Part shown: positions 35,701 through 44,682 of the stretch, piece after piece
Layout: each line of letters opens with the position of its first letter
Numbering within the stretch: the first letter of the stretch is position 1
Source: Pirellulaceae bacterium
GTDB lineage: Bacteria > Planctomycetota > Planctomycetia > Pirellulales > Pirellulaceae
Length of the DNA: 51,051 bases
NCBI GenBank assembly: GCA_026004775.1
Contig: BPJU01000027.1
Location: forward strand, 1-51,051
Reading direction: 5' to 3'
Translations under genes and position numbers: made by a program
The notes under the pieces: model-generated
Told to the model about the DNA's origin: nothing
Databases searched by the model: none
What the model saw: the letters and a program-made list of their open reading frames with translations, nothing else

Positions 35701-36312
35701 GAGCCATCCATCCAAACCGCGGCGGAAGGCGTTGTTCATGCCGTGTGTGTCCCGCTCGTAACCCATCGGCCCGTACAACCGCGTGCGGCGATCCGCCACG
35801 TCATCCCCGTCGGTGTCCTCCAAATACCAGATGTGCGGAATGCTGAAGACGATCGCCCCATTTCGGTACGGATAGACACCGATGGGAATATTCAAGCCGT
35901 CGGCAAAAGTAATGACTTTGTCGAAAGAGCCGTCGGCGTCCGTGTCTTCCAGAATCTTCACCGCGTCCCGTCCCGGCCGATCCGGCGGCGCCGGAAAGGG
36001 ATACTCCTGGGTCACCGTTACCCACAACCGCCCCCGTGAATCGAATGCCATATTCAGAGGTTTGAGGATGTCCGGTTCGGCCGCTACCAGGTCGATGACG
36101 AAACCGGGTGGCAGGCGAAAACTTTGCCGCTCCTGCTCGGGCGTCAACGGTTCAGTGGGGCGAATCAACGCCTGGAACGGATCCTGGTCGGCTGCAAGAA
36201 GCAGTGAACCTTCGGCCAAGAGCAACGTTGTTATCAGGCAGGCAACCCGCACAGCGGGCCACGAACGAAGTGACCGGCATTGTCGGCTGTTCGAACCGGA
36301 ACGATTTTTCAT
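32707..36312 (-). CDS. PVC-type c-type cytochrome with beta-propeller and HEAT repeats (frameshifted near the end)
   Basis: From ATG at 36312 the open frame runs about 1200 residues. Signal peptide about 1-41 (ending LLLAADQ). Residues 60-430 form a sugar-dehydrogenase-like propeller (FRLPPGFVIDLVAAEP, WVTVTQEYPFP, MGPDGALYIADFYNRIIGHYE). HEAT-like helices cover 450-700, a beta-rich NPCBM-like region follows (QELEFYIAGHDGFPNQS), and near residue 1105 is the haem motif CAACH. This architecture is known only in the PVC phylum. The usual C-terminus (PEEIEQELPSALSLMPDN, then FVDLVAFLMQ) is encoded in another frame after a G4 run at 32898-32901, with its stop at 32742; in the written frame the tail is unrelated and ends at 32707. 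Confidence 0.82.
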   Translation of the reverse strand: MKNRSGSNSRQCRSLRSWPAVRVACLITTLLLAEGSLLLAADQDPFQALIRPTEPLTPEQERQSFRLPPGFVIDLVAAEPDILKPLNMAFDSRGRLWVTVTQEYPFPAPPDRPGRDAVKILEDTDADGSFDKVITFADGLNIPIGVYPYRNGAIVFSIPHIWYLEDTDGDDVADRRTRLYGPMGYERDTHGMNNAFRRGLDGWLYACHGFNNETRVAGSDGHQIVMHSGNTYRMRVDGSRIEQFTWGQVNPFGMTMDRWFYLYTADCHSKPIYQLLRGGYYPSFGKPHDGLGFVPPLMEHLHGSTAIAGVVCYEATAFPEEYRGNFFSGNVMTSRVNRNAVVWNGTTPRLVEQPDFVITSDPWFRPVDLCMGPDGALYIADFYNRIIGHYEVPLDHPGRDRMRGRIWRVRYEGSASASKGPRADFSQADVQTLIELLADENLTRRLMATDQLSDRWGKSAAAAVRHAALGHESPTVRAHGLWVLFRLGEADESLVSALLTDPAPLVRCHAARVAAELGSWGGELANRIVQALEDPDPHVVRQAAEALGVHTEIDAAQPLLDAFLHADPSDALLLHTLRIALRNQCRDPQRLRNLARSASHPEARQALASIAVALSHEAAADWLLELLEQEPVEPSQALAWVRHAARYCEPARLPDLARWAVNRLADQPGTQLELITTVAGSLRERGADNPAIRAWAERVAKSIFELAQAYPWTVLPITTQPGANPWVVQVRPSADGQVAPFLCSLPLGETLTGRLRSSVFQIPQELEFYIAGHDGFPNQSPRGENRVVLVDAETGEVLREQPAPRADVAQRVVWDLGSHRGRRAYVELIDADSQTAYAWLAAGRFQPPVVVVPQQSPADVSRWAQEACRLAADLELHGLLPDLVQLSRSRGSDSAIQSAALEARARLENQEALRWLAVAVQNPELPDALRESLAALADKPDTDAVGRWLAELMHTSPAAVQQQVADALASSRQGGELLLALVERGIASTRLLADRQLRQRLQQAVGPARLEPLFRQAERLHHLQQPIEQLIDQRRQAVLRGKGDVQRGAAVFQRACAACHQLAGKGAVVGPQLDGIGQRGLARLLEDLLDPHRNVDVAFRTVTLQLADGRVLVALPRGDRGALRVFVDQEGKEFTVRPRRNRAGTAQRVVVDARQCGGRPSGKGLRRSGSILDATACKQHGTTTRNARKISASLSPAEFLS
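32898..32901 (-). other. Frameshift site in the cytochrome gene
   Basis: The plus-strand GGGG (CCCC in the gene) is where the family-like sequence changes frame: before it the gene reads EGKEFTVR, and removing one C would continue directly into PEEIEQELPSALSL. A one-base insertion, a sequencing error in the homopolymer, or a programmed shift could each explain it. Confidence 0.75.
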
Positions 36313-36461
36313 GGGGGCGTTCTCCGTGCGACGGATTTCAGACACCATTCGTCCGCCGGGGTACGACCTCGCAACGGGGCGGGCAGGCACCAAACGCCAT
36401 TGGGCGGGACGTGCTCGATGCGTAGCACGCCCGTATCACTCTCGCCCCGCAATTCCAGTGG

Positions 36462-38405
36462 TTATGTCAGGCCGATGATACCACGTTCCGAGAGCAATGT
36501 GACTAGCCGCTCGACGCACTCGTCGATCCCCAACTGGTCGGTGGGCAGAACCAGATCCGGGGCGAGGGGCGGTTCGTAGGGGGCCGAGACGCCTGGGAAG
36601 TGAGTGAAGACTCCTTGGTCGGCTTTTTGGTAGTGCCCGGCGCTGTCCCGCTGGCGGCAAAGCTCGATGGGCGCTGCCACATGAACCACGAGGAATCGCT
36701 CGGGGCCGATGACCTGCGCCGCCCGTTGCCGCGTCTCTTCATCCGGCGCGACGAAGGCCGCGATGCAAATGATGCCGGCGTCGTTCAATAGCCGGGCGAT
36801 TTCCGCACCGCGCCGCAAATTCTCGCTGCGATCATCGGCCGAAAACCCCAAGTCTTTGCTCAAACCACGCCGCAACTGCTGCCCATCCAGCACCACACAC
36901 CAGTATCCGGCGTCAAACAAGCGGCGCTCCAGGGCCAGAGCAATGGTGGTCTTGCCGCTGCCAGTAAGACCCGTAAGTAATAAGGTCGCAGGACGCTGGG
37001 CGTAACGCCGCTGGCGCTCCTCGGGCGTTACCTGACTCAGCACCGGGACGAACGATGTAGTAAGCGATGGATCATCCCAAGCCGGCCGTGCTTCGTCGGC
37101 CGTCGTGCGGTCCAGGATCATCCCCGCACCGATGGTCGCGTTGCTGATGCGGTCAATCAGAATAAAGGCTCCGGTCGCCCGATTGCGCCGATAAGCATCA
37201 AAAGCCAACGGCTGATTGACGTTCACATGGCAACGGCCGATCTCGTTCAACCCGAGCGTTTCGGCCGGTTGTCGATGCAGAGTATTGACGTCGATTCGGT
37301 ACCGAATTGCCGTGACCGAACCGACTACCGTCTTGGTGGTATGTTTCAACAGATACGGACGGCCGGGAACCAGCGGTGACTCGTGCATCCAGACGATCAT
37401 GGCGTCGAAACGGTCCGACAACCTGGGCACATTGCCCGGTCTGACCAGCATGTCGCCTCGACTGATGTCGATTTCATCCTCCAGGGTGAGCGTCACTGCC
37501 TGGGGGGCGAATGCTTCTTGAAGCTCACCGTCATACGTCACGATACTGCGCACCCGACTGCGCCGTCGTGACGGCAGCACCATCACCTCCTCACCCTGGC
37601 GAATAATTCCCGAGGCGATCGTTCCCGAATAGCCGCGAAAGTCCAGATTGGGCCGATTCACCCATTGCACCGGAAAACGGAAATCCTCCAGGTTTCGGTC
37701 CGAGCGGATATACACGGTCTCCAGCAGCCCCAGCAACGTCGGCCCGTCATACCAGGGCATCCGCTGGCTGCGGTCCACCACGTTGTCCCCGTAAAGTGCC
37801 GAGATCGGAATAAAATGCAGCTCGGGGATATCCAGGCGGGCAGCAAAGTCGGCGTAATCCTGGCGGATGCGCTCAAAGACTTCCTGACGGAAATCGACCA
37901 GGTCCATCTTGTTGACGGTCACCACGACGTGGCGGATACCCAGTAGCGATACGATGAACGAATGGCGGCGTGTCTGGGTGAGGACACCGTGACGGGCATC
38001 GATCAGGATGATCGCCAAGTCAGCCGTGGAGGCTCCGGTGGCCATGTTCCGCGTATACTGTTCGTGCCCCGGCGTGTCGGCGATGATGAACTTCCGCTTG
38101 GCGGTGGAAAAGTAACGATACGCCACGTCGATCGTAATGCCCTGCTCGCGCTCTTCCTTCAAGCCGTCGGTAACCAGAGCCGGGTCGAAGCGCCCGCCGG
38201 TTGTGCCATGGCGGAGCGAATCCTGCTCGAGCTTGCGCAACTGGTCTTCGTAGATGGTCTTCGTGTCGTAGAGCAACCGGCCGATGAGCGTGCTCTTCCC
38301 GTCATCGACGCTGCCGCACGTGATAAATCTCAGCAACTCCTTGCGCTCGTGCTGCGCCAGGTACTCTTCGATGTTCGTGGCGATCAGATCGGTTGCACTG
38401 GTCAT
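36462..38405 (-). CDS. cysNC: Bifunctional sulfate adenylyltransferase subunit 1 / adenylylsulfate kinase
   Basis: 647 residues from ATG at 38405. Residues 1-440 are a CysN GTPase: [15 protein letters not shown] (G1), [12 protein letters not shown] (G3) and VNKMD (G4), followed by EF-Tu-like beta domains. With CysD it makes adenosine phosphosulfate from ATP and sulfate, driven by GTP. Residues about 465-645 are the CysC kinase: [15 protein letters not shown] (P-loop), then DGQQLRRGL where most have D-G-D-N-x-R-x-G-L, so Asp and Asn are replaced by two Gln. The kinase makes PAPS, yet the operon's reductase is the APS-using type. Unusually separated from cysD by 231 bases. Confidence 0.93.
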   Translation of the reverse strand: MTSATDLIATNIEEYLAQHERKELLRFITCGSVDDGKSTLIGRLLYDTKTIYEDQLRKLEQDSLRHGTTGGRFDPALVTDGLKEEREQGITIDVAYRYFSTAKRKFIIADTPGHEQYTRNMATGASTADLAIILIDARHGVLTQTRRHSFIVSLLGIRHVVVTVNKMDLVDFRQEVFERIRQDYADFAARLDIPELHFIPISALYGDNVVDRSQRMPWYDGPTLLGLLETVYIRSDRNLEDFRFPVQWVNRPNLDFRGYSGTIASGIIRQGEEVMVLPSRRRSRVRSIVTYDGELQEAFAPQAVTLTLEDEIDISRGDMLVRPGNVPRLSDRFDAMIVWMHESPLVPGRPYLLKHTTKTVVGSVTAIRYRIDVNTLHRQPAETLGLNEIGRCHVNVNQPLAFDAYRRNRATGAFILIDRISNATIGAGMILDRTTADEARPAWDDPSLTTSFVPVLSQVTPEERQRRYAQRPATLLLTGLTGSGKTTIALALERRLFDAGYWCVVLDGQQLRRGLSKDLGFSADDRSENLRRGAEIARLLNDAGIICIAAFVAPDEETRQRAAQVIGPERFLVVHVAAPIELCRQRDSAGHYQKADQGVFTHFPGVSAPYEPPLAPDLVLPTDQLGIDECVERLVTLLSERGIIGLT

Positions 38406-38572
38406 GGTCGTGGATCCATCAGGCGGCCACTGCCGGCCGACAGCCAACGGCATTGCCCGCTGGGAGCTCTGCCGCAGGCATCCCACCGGCCTTCTGCCGT
38501 GGGGTAGGCGGCTGGCTGGCAGGGGGCGATTGGGACAGTGCCGGAAGCTGTGCTGCCGGGCAGCGGCTAACT

Positions 38573-38635
38573 GCCTGTCCGAAAACCGCCGTTGGTCCTG
38601 TTATACAGAGTGTGCGAATCGGTTTTCGGACAGGC
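38573..38635. repeat. 16-base inverted repeat between cysD and cysNC
   Basis: GCCTGTCCGAAAACCG at 38573-38588 is exactly inverted at 38620-38635, one base from the cysD stop codon. The 31-base loop contains a small CTGT/ACAG hairpin. No T-run follows. The arms resemble insertion-sequence ends, so it may be a miniature element remnant; as RNA it would form a strong hairpin right after cysD. Confidence 0.7.
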
Positions 38636-38636
38636 T

Positions 38637-39653
38637 CTAAAAATAGCCTTCTTTCTTCTTGTCTTCCATGCTTCCTTCTTCATCATTGTCGATCAGCCGT
38701 CCTTGCCGTTCGGAGGTGCGAGCCAGCAGCATCTCCTGGATGATCTGCGGCAAAGTCGCGGCCGAACTTTCAATGGCACCGGTGAGCGGATAACAACCCA
38801 ACGTGCGGAACCGCACGCGTTTCATCACGGGCCGTTCGCCCGGCCGGAACCGGAACCGCTCGTCGTCCACCATGATCAGCATGCCGTCGCGCTCCACCAC
38901 CGGACGCTCGGCCGCAAAATAGAGCGGGACGATCGGGATGTTTTCCAGATAGATGTACTGCCAGACGTCCAGCTCCGTCCAATTCGACAGCGGAAACACG
39001 CGAATGCTTTCACCCTTGTTGATGCGCCCGTTGTAGAGGTTCCACAATTCGGGACGCTGGTTTTTCGGGTCCCAGCGGTGGTACTTGTCGCGGAACGAGT
39101 AGACGCGTTCTTTGGCACGCGATTTTTCTTCGTCGCGGCGGGCCCCCCCGAAAGCGGCATCGAATTTGTAAAGGTCCAGCGCCTTTTTGAGCGCTTCGGT
39201 CTTCATCACCGTCGTATGCTTGCCGCTGTTTTCAAACGGATCGATCCCCAGCTTCAGCCCCTCCTCGTTGATATACACCAGCACCTCCAGCCCCAACTGC
39301 TTTCGCGCATACTCTTCGCGAAAACGGATCATGTCGCGAAACTTCCACGTCGTGTCGATATGCAACAAAGGAAAGGGGGGTTTGCCTGGATAAAAAGCTT
39401 TCATCGCCAGATGAACCATCACCGACGAGTCTTTGCCGATCGAATAGAGCATCACCGGGTTTTGGAATTCGGCCGCCACTTCCCGGATGATGTGAATGCT
39501 TTCCGCTTCCAGTTGTTTCAGATGCGTGAGCGAAAAGCCGCCCGCCGCCGGCCGGTGCTTCTGGAGAGCCTCGGCGGGCAAGGCCCCATTTGGCCCCGCC
39601 CCCGGCGATGACTCGACGCCTTGGGTATCCGTCCGGATTACGAGATTATCCAT
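38637..39653 (-). CDS. cysD: Sulfate adenylyltransferase subunit 2
   Basis: 338 residues from ATG at 39653, with GGAAGG upstream. A 40-residue N-terminal extension rich in Pro, Gly and Ala precedes the family core beginning [20 protein letters not shown]-loop [10 protein letters not shown] binds ATP; downstream [22 protein letters not shown] in sections, [28 protein letters not shown] in sections, and the C-terminal EDKKKEGYF are typical of CysD. Forms the APS-synthesising heterodimer with CysN. Third gene of the operon, 133 bases after the Rrf2 gene. Confidence 0.95.
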   Translation of the reverse strand: MDNLVIRTDTQGVESSPGAGPNGALPAEALQKHRPAAGGFSLTHLKQLEAESIHIIREVAAEFQNPVMLYSIGKDSSVMVHLAMKAFYPGKPPFPLLHIDTTWKFRDMIRFREEYARKQLGLEVLVYINEEGLKLGIDPFENSGKHTTVMKTEALKKALDLYKFDAAFGGARRDEEKSRAKERVYSFRDKYHRWDPKNQRPELWNLYNGRINKGESIRVFPLSNWTELDVWQYIYLENIPIVPLYFAAERPVVERDGMLIMVDDERFRFRPGERPVMKRVRFRTLGCYPLTGAIESSAATLPQIIQEMLLARTSERQGRLIDNDEEGSMEDKKKEGYF

Positions 39654-39786
39654 CGAAGATCACCTTCCGCACAAATGGCTTCCCGTTGGGCTCGAAACCG
39701 GCCGTCGCGCCGCCGGTCGCCTTGGCCGCCACATGACCGAACTGTTCCGCAGCCTGGCGTGACCGGTCGCGCTCGACGTAGTGCAT

Positions 39787-40212
39787 CTAGATGTAGTACA
39801 TCGGTTGTGGCGAGCGGGAAGCCCGATCCACCAACTCGGCCAGACTCACCGACTCCAAGAGCTGCTGGCGCTGGCGAGCCGCCTCGTTCCACAGCGCGAT
39901 CAACACGCCGCGGAAAGGCGAATCGGGTGCAGCCACCGATGTGGTTTCACTGACGCCTTCGGCCACGTTGACGACCTCAGCCAGCGAGATCGTGCGCGGG
40001 TCGCGCGCCAGTTGATAACCGCCTGTCGCCCCCCGCGTGCTGACGACCAGCCCCGCGTTGCGGAGCTGGATCAGAATCTGCACCAGGAATCGCGAAGGGA
40101 TTCCATGCTTTTCGGCGATCTGCCGGATCCGCAACGGCTCGCCCCGACCGAAATGCGCCGCCAACTCCAGCATCGCCAAACACGCATACTCAGTTTTGGC
40201 CGATACCGTCAC
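39787..40212 (-). CDS. Rrf2 family transcriptional regulator
   Basis: 141 residues from GTG at 40212, the start that gives the canonical TVSAKTEYACLAMLELA and has AGAGGG ahead. Winged helix at about 5-75 (RIRQIAEKHGIPSRFLVQILIQLRNAGLV, SxRGATGGYQLAR). The central loop has no cysteines, so it cannot hold the iron-sulfur cluster of IscR; it is closer to CymR, which senses cysteine supply through CysK. Its place between cysH and cysD points to a local regulator of sulfate assimilation, probably binding the operon promoter and so controlling its own synthesis. Confidence 0.88.
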   Translation of the reverse strand: MTVSAKTEYACLAMLELAAHFGRGEPLRIRQIAEKHGIPSRFLVQILIQLRNAGLVVSTRGATGGYQLARDPRTISLAEVVNVAEGVSETTSVAAPDSPFRGVLIALWNEAARQRQQLLESVSLAELVDRASRSPQPMYYI

Positions 40213-40253
40213 GGTTTTCCCTCTGGCCTCGAACGGCTTGTGCTCGTTGCACC

Positions 40254-41159
40254 CTACAGCCCAGCGCCGGTAGCGGGCCCACGGCCAGTGTACTGGTTCG
40301 ACTGTGGATCGTCCAGTGAATGCAAGCCGCATTCGATCTTGCCGGTCCCGCTCCAACGACCGGCCCGTTCGTCTTCGCCAAACAGGATCGGCCGCGTACA
40401 CGGCCAGCAACCAATACTGGCATAGCCCTGGTCGTGCAGCGGGTTGTACGGGATGTTGTGCCTGGTGATCATCGCCCACACGTCCTTTTTCGTCCAATTG
40501 GCAAGAGGACTCACCTTGACCAATTGGAACTTCCGGTCCCAGCCGACGATCGGAGCCCGCGCACGATCCGGACTCTGGTCCCGGCGGATCGCACTGGCCC
40601 AGGCATACATGCCGCGCACGGCTTGCCGCAATACGCGGATCTTCCGATCAAAACAGCAGCGATCCGGGTCCGTCTTGTAGACCGGACCGCCGTTGGCGGC
40701 CTCGTACTGCTCGACCGACAACTCCGGCCGTTTCAGTTCCACACGGATGCCGTAACGCTCCCAGACTCGCTCGACCATCGCCAGCGTCTCGGGAAACTGA
40801 TAGCCGGTGTCCAAATTGAAGATGGGTGTTTCCGGAGCCAGTTCGGACAACATGTGGATCAAAACCATTCCTTCAGGACCAAAAGCCGTCGCCATCGTGA
40901 AACGCGGAGCGTATTGCTCGACAGCCCATCGAAGAATCTCGGCCGGTTCGGCTCGCTCCAGACGCTGGCTTTCGGCTGCCAGCCACTCCAGATACTCCGG
41001 TGTCGGTTCCAAGGGGGGCGTGGCGGCCAAAGCTCCCTCCGGCTGCACTTCCTCCTGGCCGGTGCCACCGCACGTACCGCAAACAGCCAAACGGAGGCGC
41101 TCGCGAACATGCCCGTGTTCCGAATTCCAGCCACTTAATCGTACCGCTGGTTGGCCCAT
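40254..41159 (-). CDS. cysH: Adenylylsulfate (APS) reductase
   Basis: 301 residues from ATG at 41159, with AAGGGA upstream; starts further upstream (41180) are possible. PP-loop-like core MATAFGPEGM, LDTGYQFPET, and GWDRKFQLVKVSPLANWT. Cysteine pairs DRCCFDRK and GCWPCTR form the four-cysteine site for a 4Fe-4S cluster, which marks the APS-reducing type. It lacks the C-terminal E-C-G-L-H only in part: KIECGLH is present near the end. An N-terminal CGTCGG of unknown role is extra. First gene of the operon. Confidence 0.92.
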   Translation of the reverse strand: MGQPAVRLSGWNSEHGHVRERLRLAVCGTCGGTGQEEVQPEGALAATPPLEPTPEYLEWLAAESQRLERAEPAEILRWAVEQYAPRFTMATAFGPEGMVLIHMLSELAPETPIFNLDTGYQFPETLAMVERVWERYGIRVELKRPELSVEQYEAANGGPVYKTDPDRCCFDRKIRVLRQAVRGMYAWASAIRRDQSPDRARAPIVGWDRKFQLVKVSPLANWTKKDVWAMITRHNIPYNPLHDQGYASIGCWPCTRPILFGEDERAGRWSGTGKIECGLHSLDDPQSNQYTGRGPATGAGL

Positions 41160-41250
41160 ACTGATTCCCTTGGTTGCCATGGCCAGCCTTGCCCTCGCTG
41201 ACCTGACGGCAAGGTTACGCTGTTGAATGACTACTTCAGTCGATGGGTGA

Positions 41251-41279
41251 ATCTTACGTAACTTTCTGATCAAAGTCAA
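41251..41279 (-). promoter_or_regulatory. Sigma70-like promoter of the cysH operon
   Basis: On the minus strand TTGACT (41279-41274), a 17-base spacer, then TAAGAT (41256-41251). One mismatch in the -35 and one or two in the -10. Expected transcription start near 41244, about 85 bases before the cysH ATG. Confidence 0.65.
41261..41276. promoter_or_regulatory. Possible operator in the cysH promoter
   Basis: ACTTT, six bases, AAAGT lies between the -35 and -10 elements, overlapping the -35 end, with TGATCA near its centre. A repressor bound here would block the polymerase. The Rrf2 protein of the operon is the natural candidate. Confidence 0.4.
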
Positions 41280-41444
41280 CTATCTGTGGGTGGATCATCG
41301 GTTGTCGAGTGCCAGAAACTTCATCCGATCCGGTATAATCGGCCCAAACGGTTGCGCGGCGGCCCTTGATTCCCCGCAAGATTCTGTAGGAAAAACCCTA
41401 ACAAGTGTGGTTTGGGGGCACAGGTGCACGATGGGAGATTCCCG

Positions 41445-42200
41445 ATGGTGGCCGGAGAACCGGTGCGGGTAATGGTGTGGAACGAGTATTTTCATGAGCG
41501 TTGTCGGCCGGATGTGCAGCAGGTGTATCCGGACGGGATCCATGCTGTAGTGCTGGATGGCTTGCGCCGCAAGCTCGGATCGCAGGTGGAAGTTTCGGCT
41601 GCGTGGCTGGATCAGCCCGAACATGGGCTATCGGTCGAGCGGCTGGAGCGAACGGATGTGCTGGTTTGGTGGGGACACGCCTTACACGAGGAGGTTAAGG
41701 ACGAGGTGGTGGAGCGGGTGGTGCGGCGTGTCTGGCACGGGATGGGGCTGGTGGCGTTACACTCGGCTCACGCCAGCAAGCCGTTTCGGCGGCTGATGGG
41801 AACCAGTTGCATGCTGCGTTGGCGTGAGGCGGGTGAGCGTGAGCGGGTATGGGTTGTCGCGCCGGGGCATCCGATCGTGCGGGGGTTGGGTGTCGAGTAT
41901 TTCGAATTACCGGCCAGTGAGATGTATGGCGAATACTTCGACATACCGGTTCCGGACGAACTGGTTACGATCAGTTGGTTCCAGGGCGGTGAGCTATTTC
42001 GCAGCGGGTGTGTGTTTTATCGCGGGCGGGGCCGGATATTTTATTTCAGTCCCGGGCACGAGACGTATCCGATTTATTACGACGCGCATGTGCAGCAGAT
42101 TCTGGCCAATGCCGTATTGTGGGCGGCCACGCCGCCCGGGCCGTACACATCCGAAGCGCGGCGATGTGAGCCGCTGGAGCCACTGGAGCCAAGGGGCTGA
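41445..42200 (+). CDS. ThuA-like domain protein
   Basis: 251 residues from ATG 41445, with GGGAG upstream. The family pattern is clear: [47 protein letters not shown], and a C-terminal [15 protein letters not shown]. The domain is a glutamine-amidotransferase-like fold without the catalytic cysteine; members are linked with trehalose or other sugar use and often sit beside Gfo/Idh oxidoreductases. No signal peptide here, so it is cytoplasmic. It lies 240 bases upstream of rhamnulokinase on the same strand. A TATAAT at 41334-41339 may be its -10. Confidence 0.85.
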   Translation: MVAGEPVRVMVWNEYFHERCRPDVQQVYPDGIHAVVLDGLRRKLGSQVEVSAAWLDQPEHGLSVERLERTDVLVWWGHALHEEVKDEVVERVVRRVWHGMGLVALHSAHASKPFRRLMGTSCMLRWREAGERERVWVVAPGHPIVRGLGVEYFELPASEMYGEYFDIPVPDELVTISWFQGGELFRSGCVFYRGRGRIFYFSPGHETYPIYYDAHVQQILANAVLWAATPPGPYTSEARRCEPLEPLEPRG

Positions 42201-42440
42201 CTGGGGCCGCCGCCGTCATCGACGGGTTGCTGCATCCAATCCCTTTTCCGGTACGACAGGTCCGAACAGGACGCGGCCGGACCGCAGTCTGCGGGCTGCG
42301 CGGCTGGCGAGTCCGTAACTCCTGTCGGTGACTTGACAACCGCGCGCCTAGCGCGCGACCATACCGCGGCGTCGGACGGGTAGCTCCGTGCGTTCCGAAG
42401 TGGGTGCCGAACGGTAGGGTTTCGACAAGGAGTAGCGGCG

Positions 42441-43937
42441 ATGGCGGCCGAGCGCATGTTTTTGGCAGTGGATCTTGGGGCTTCTAGCGGCCGGGTATTG
42501 GCAGCCGGCTGGAACGGCCAGCGCTGGCGTCTGGAAGAAATCTACCGTTTCGAAAACGGCGGCATCGCCGTCGGCCCGCGGTTGTATTGGAATCTGCTCG
42601 GCTTGTGGGAACATGTTCAGACCGGCCTTCAGGCCGCTCAAGCGCGCTACGCGGGCGCGATCCACAGCGTCGGTGTCGACACCTGGGGAGTGGATTTCGG
42701 TCTGTTGGACGGCGCCGGTGACTTGTTGTCGAACCCGATTCATTACCGCGACCACCAGACGGATGGGATCATGGAAGAAGCTTTCCGGCGCGTTCCTCGA
42801 GAAAAGATTTTTGCCCAGACCGGCCTTCAGTTCCTGCCGTTCAACACGCTCTTTCAATGGCTGGCGCTGCGTAGGCGGCAATCGCGACTATTGGACAACG
42901 CGCAGAGCTTCCTCATGATGCCGGACCTTTTTCACTGGCTGCTTACCGGCGAAATCGCCAACGAATACACCAACGCCACCACTACCCAGTTCTACAACCC
43001 CATCAGTGGAGGTTGGGCCTTTGAATTGCTCGAAGCGTTTCAGTTGCCCACCCATCTATTGGGGCGGATCGTGCAGCCGGGATTCCAGTTGGGGCAAGTG
43101 CGCCACGATGTGGCGCAGCGAACCGGTTTGCAGGGTGTCCGCGTGGTGGTACCCGGCACGCACGATACAGCCAGTGCCGTTGTGGCCGTGCCGTCCGCAT
43201 CGGCCGCCGGCACGCCTGTCGATTGGTGCTACTTGAGCAGCGGCACCTGGAGCTTGATGGGTGCCGAGGTGCCTCGACCGGTGATTACCGACCAGTGCGC
43301 CCGCTACAACTTTACGAACGAAGGAGGAGTGGGAGGCACGGTGCGTCTACTAAAAAATATCGCCGGATTGTGGTTGGTGCAGGAGTGCCGGCGAATCTGG
43401 CGCTTGAGCGGCCAGGAGTACTCGTGGGACCAATTAGTCCACGAGGCTTCGCAAGCTCCCCTGGCGCGTTCGCTGATCAATCCGGACGATCCGCGGTTTC
43501 TGGCTCCCGGCGACATGCCGTCGGAAATCCAGAACTATTGCCGGCAGACTGGTCAGCCTGTGCCCGAAACCGTCGGCCAAATCATCCGCTGTGCGCTGGA
43601 TAGTTTAGCGCTGCGGTATCGGATGGTTTTGGAATGGCTGGAAGAGCTGATAGGTGGTCCCATCCGAGTTATTCACGTCGTCGGGGGCGGGGTGCAGAAC
43701 CGGCTGTTGTGCCAGATGACGGCGGACGCTTGTGGACGTCCGGTATTGGCCGGCCCGGTGGAGGCCACGGCTTTGGGCAACGTGGTGGTACAAGCCATTG
43801 CCGCCGGTGACCTGGCCGATGTGGCTCAAGGACGCCAAGCCATTCGCGACAGTTTTCCTTTGGATCAATACGAACCGCGTTCGCCGGATGCCTGGCAAGA
43901 AGCCTACGAGCGTTTTGCCGCCCTATGCGGAGGGTAG
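42441..43937 (+). CDS. rhaB: Rhamnulokinase
   Basis: 498 residues from ATG 42441, with AAGGAG upstream. FGGY-kinase layout: AVDLGASSGRVLAAGW at the N-terminus, VGVDTWGVDFGLLD, PGTHDTASAVVAVP, LSSGTWSLMGAE, FTNEGGVGGT and HVVGGGVQNRLLCQMTAD. These are specifically the rhamnulokinase versions of the motifs (the FTNEGG block above all). Converts L-rhamnulose to rhamnulose-1-phosphate with ATP. No isomerase or aldolase gene is visible in the window. Confidence 0.93.
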   Translation: MAAERMFLAVDLGASSGRVLAAGWNGQRWRLEEIYRFENGGIAVGPRLYWNLLGLWEHVQTGLQAAQARYAGAIHSVGVDTWGVDFGLLDGAGDLLSNPIHYRDHQTDGIMEEAFRRVPREKIFAQTGLQFLPFNTLFQWLALRRRQSRLLDNAQSFLMMPDLFHWLLTGEIANEYTNATTTQFYNPISGGWAFELLEAFQLPTHLLGRIVQPGFQLGQVRHDVAQRTGLQGVRVVVPGTHDTASAVVAVPSASAAGTPVDWCYLSSGTWSLMGAEVPRPVITDQCARYNFTNEGGVGGTVRLLKNIAGLWLVQECRRIWRLSGQEYSWDQLVHEASQAPLARSLINPDDPRFLAPGDMPSEIQNYCRQTGQPVPETVGQIIRCALDSLALRYRMVLEWLEELIGGPIRVIHVVGGGVQNRLLCQMTADACGRPVLAGPVEATALGNVVVQAIAAGDLADVAQGRQAIRDSFPLDQYEPRSPDAWQEAYERFAALCGG

Positions 43938-44309
43938 ACAGAGCCCAGGGGCCGTTTCCGCGACGATTGGGCGGCGTACGGGTTGTTGAGCTTTTCGTGC
44001 GGCGGGTGCGACTCGTTCCATCGGCACGCGGTCTCTTTCAAGCCCCTTGCGTAATTCGGTTGCAGGAACTCTTCGGCCAACTGCCGAGCCGTTCGAAGCC
44101 ACCGATGGCTGGCGGCACGGTTGCCTCAGGCGCCGGCGGATCGGTGGTCGATACGGTTGGGGGCCCCCGGCTCTCGCTGGCTCTTTGGATCGCCGATCCT
44201 CGCAATCCCCTTACAGCACGCTAGCTCGTCAACCGCGTGAGGCAGTATCACTTCGGCCAGCGGATCGTGGCGGCGCCGAACAATCTCGGGGCAGCGGAAG
44301 GCGCCCCAG
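43938..44309. other. Gene-free stretch, possibly decayed coding sequence
   Basis: About 370 bases after rhaB. No intact gene. It precedes the DUF1501 fragment and may include unrecognisable parts of that gene. Confidence 0.4.
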
Positions 44310-44498
44310 GTACCCAGAGTTGCCGGAGATAAACTTGGTGCTCCGGCCATTGATGTGGTGCATCCGATCCGCGACCTGCACGTGACTTTACTGCATCTGC
44401 TTGGCCTGGATGACAACAAACTCACTTACTTCCATGGGGGCCGCTTCAAACAGCTCTCGCAATTCGGAGGGCAAGTCATTCACGAGCTAATTGCTTAG
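44310..44498 (+). pseudogene. C-terminal remnant of a DUF1501 protein
   Basis: The frame ending in TAG at 44496 reads GDKLGAPAIDVV, then HPIRDLHVTLLHLLGLDD, then KLTYFHGGRFKQLSQFGG and ends HELIA. This is the characteristic end of planctomycete DUF1501 (sulfatase-like, normally Tat-exported) proteins. Upstream sequence gives no start or earlier motif (the GGGxxGG core and metal ligands are missing), so only about 60 codons survive. Followed 150 bases later by the promoter of the duplicated cassette. Confidence 0.75.
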
Positions 44499-44644
44499 CC
44501 TGAGGAGCGTCGATCCGGCGAGAGGTGTGCCGTTGTGTCTTGCCTGGTGATCCGTTTCGGTTGCTCGGTGGAGGGTTCCGGCATTTGCAGTCACTCCGGC
44601 GCAACGTCCCGCCAAAAGCGTTTGAGTCAGACGCAGAGGGGGGC

Positions 44645-44673
44645 TTGACATGTTCTTTGCGATAGCGTACAAC
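44645..44673 (+). promoter_or_regulatory. Sigma70-like promoter upstream of the cassette
   Basis: TTGACA at 44645-44650, exactly 17 bases, then TACAAC at 44668-44673. The expected start near 44680 coincides with the first unit of the 13-base array, placing the array in the 5' leader. The promoter lies outside the 3150-base repeat, so copy 2 does not have it. Confidence 0.65.
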
Positions 44674-44682
44674 CTTAAATGT

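Noticed and set aside
38592-39611. 339-residue plus-strand frame opposite cysD
   Set aside because: cysD on the other strand is a full match to its family.
39787-40212. Rrf2 regulator called as IscR
   Set aside because: The three cluster-binding cysteines of IscR are absent.
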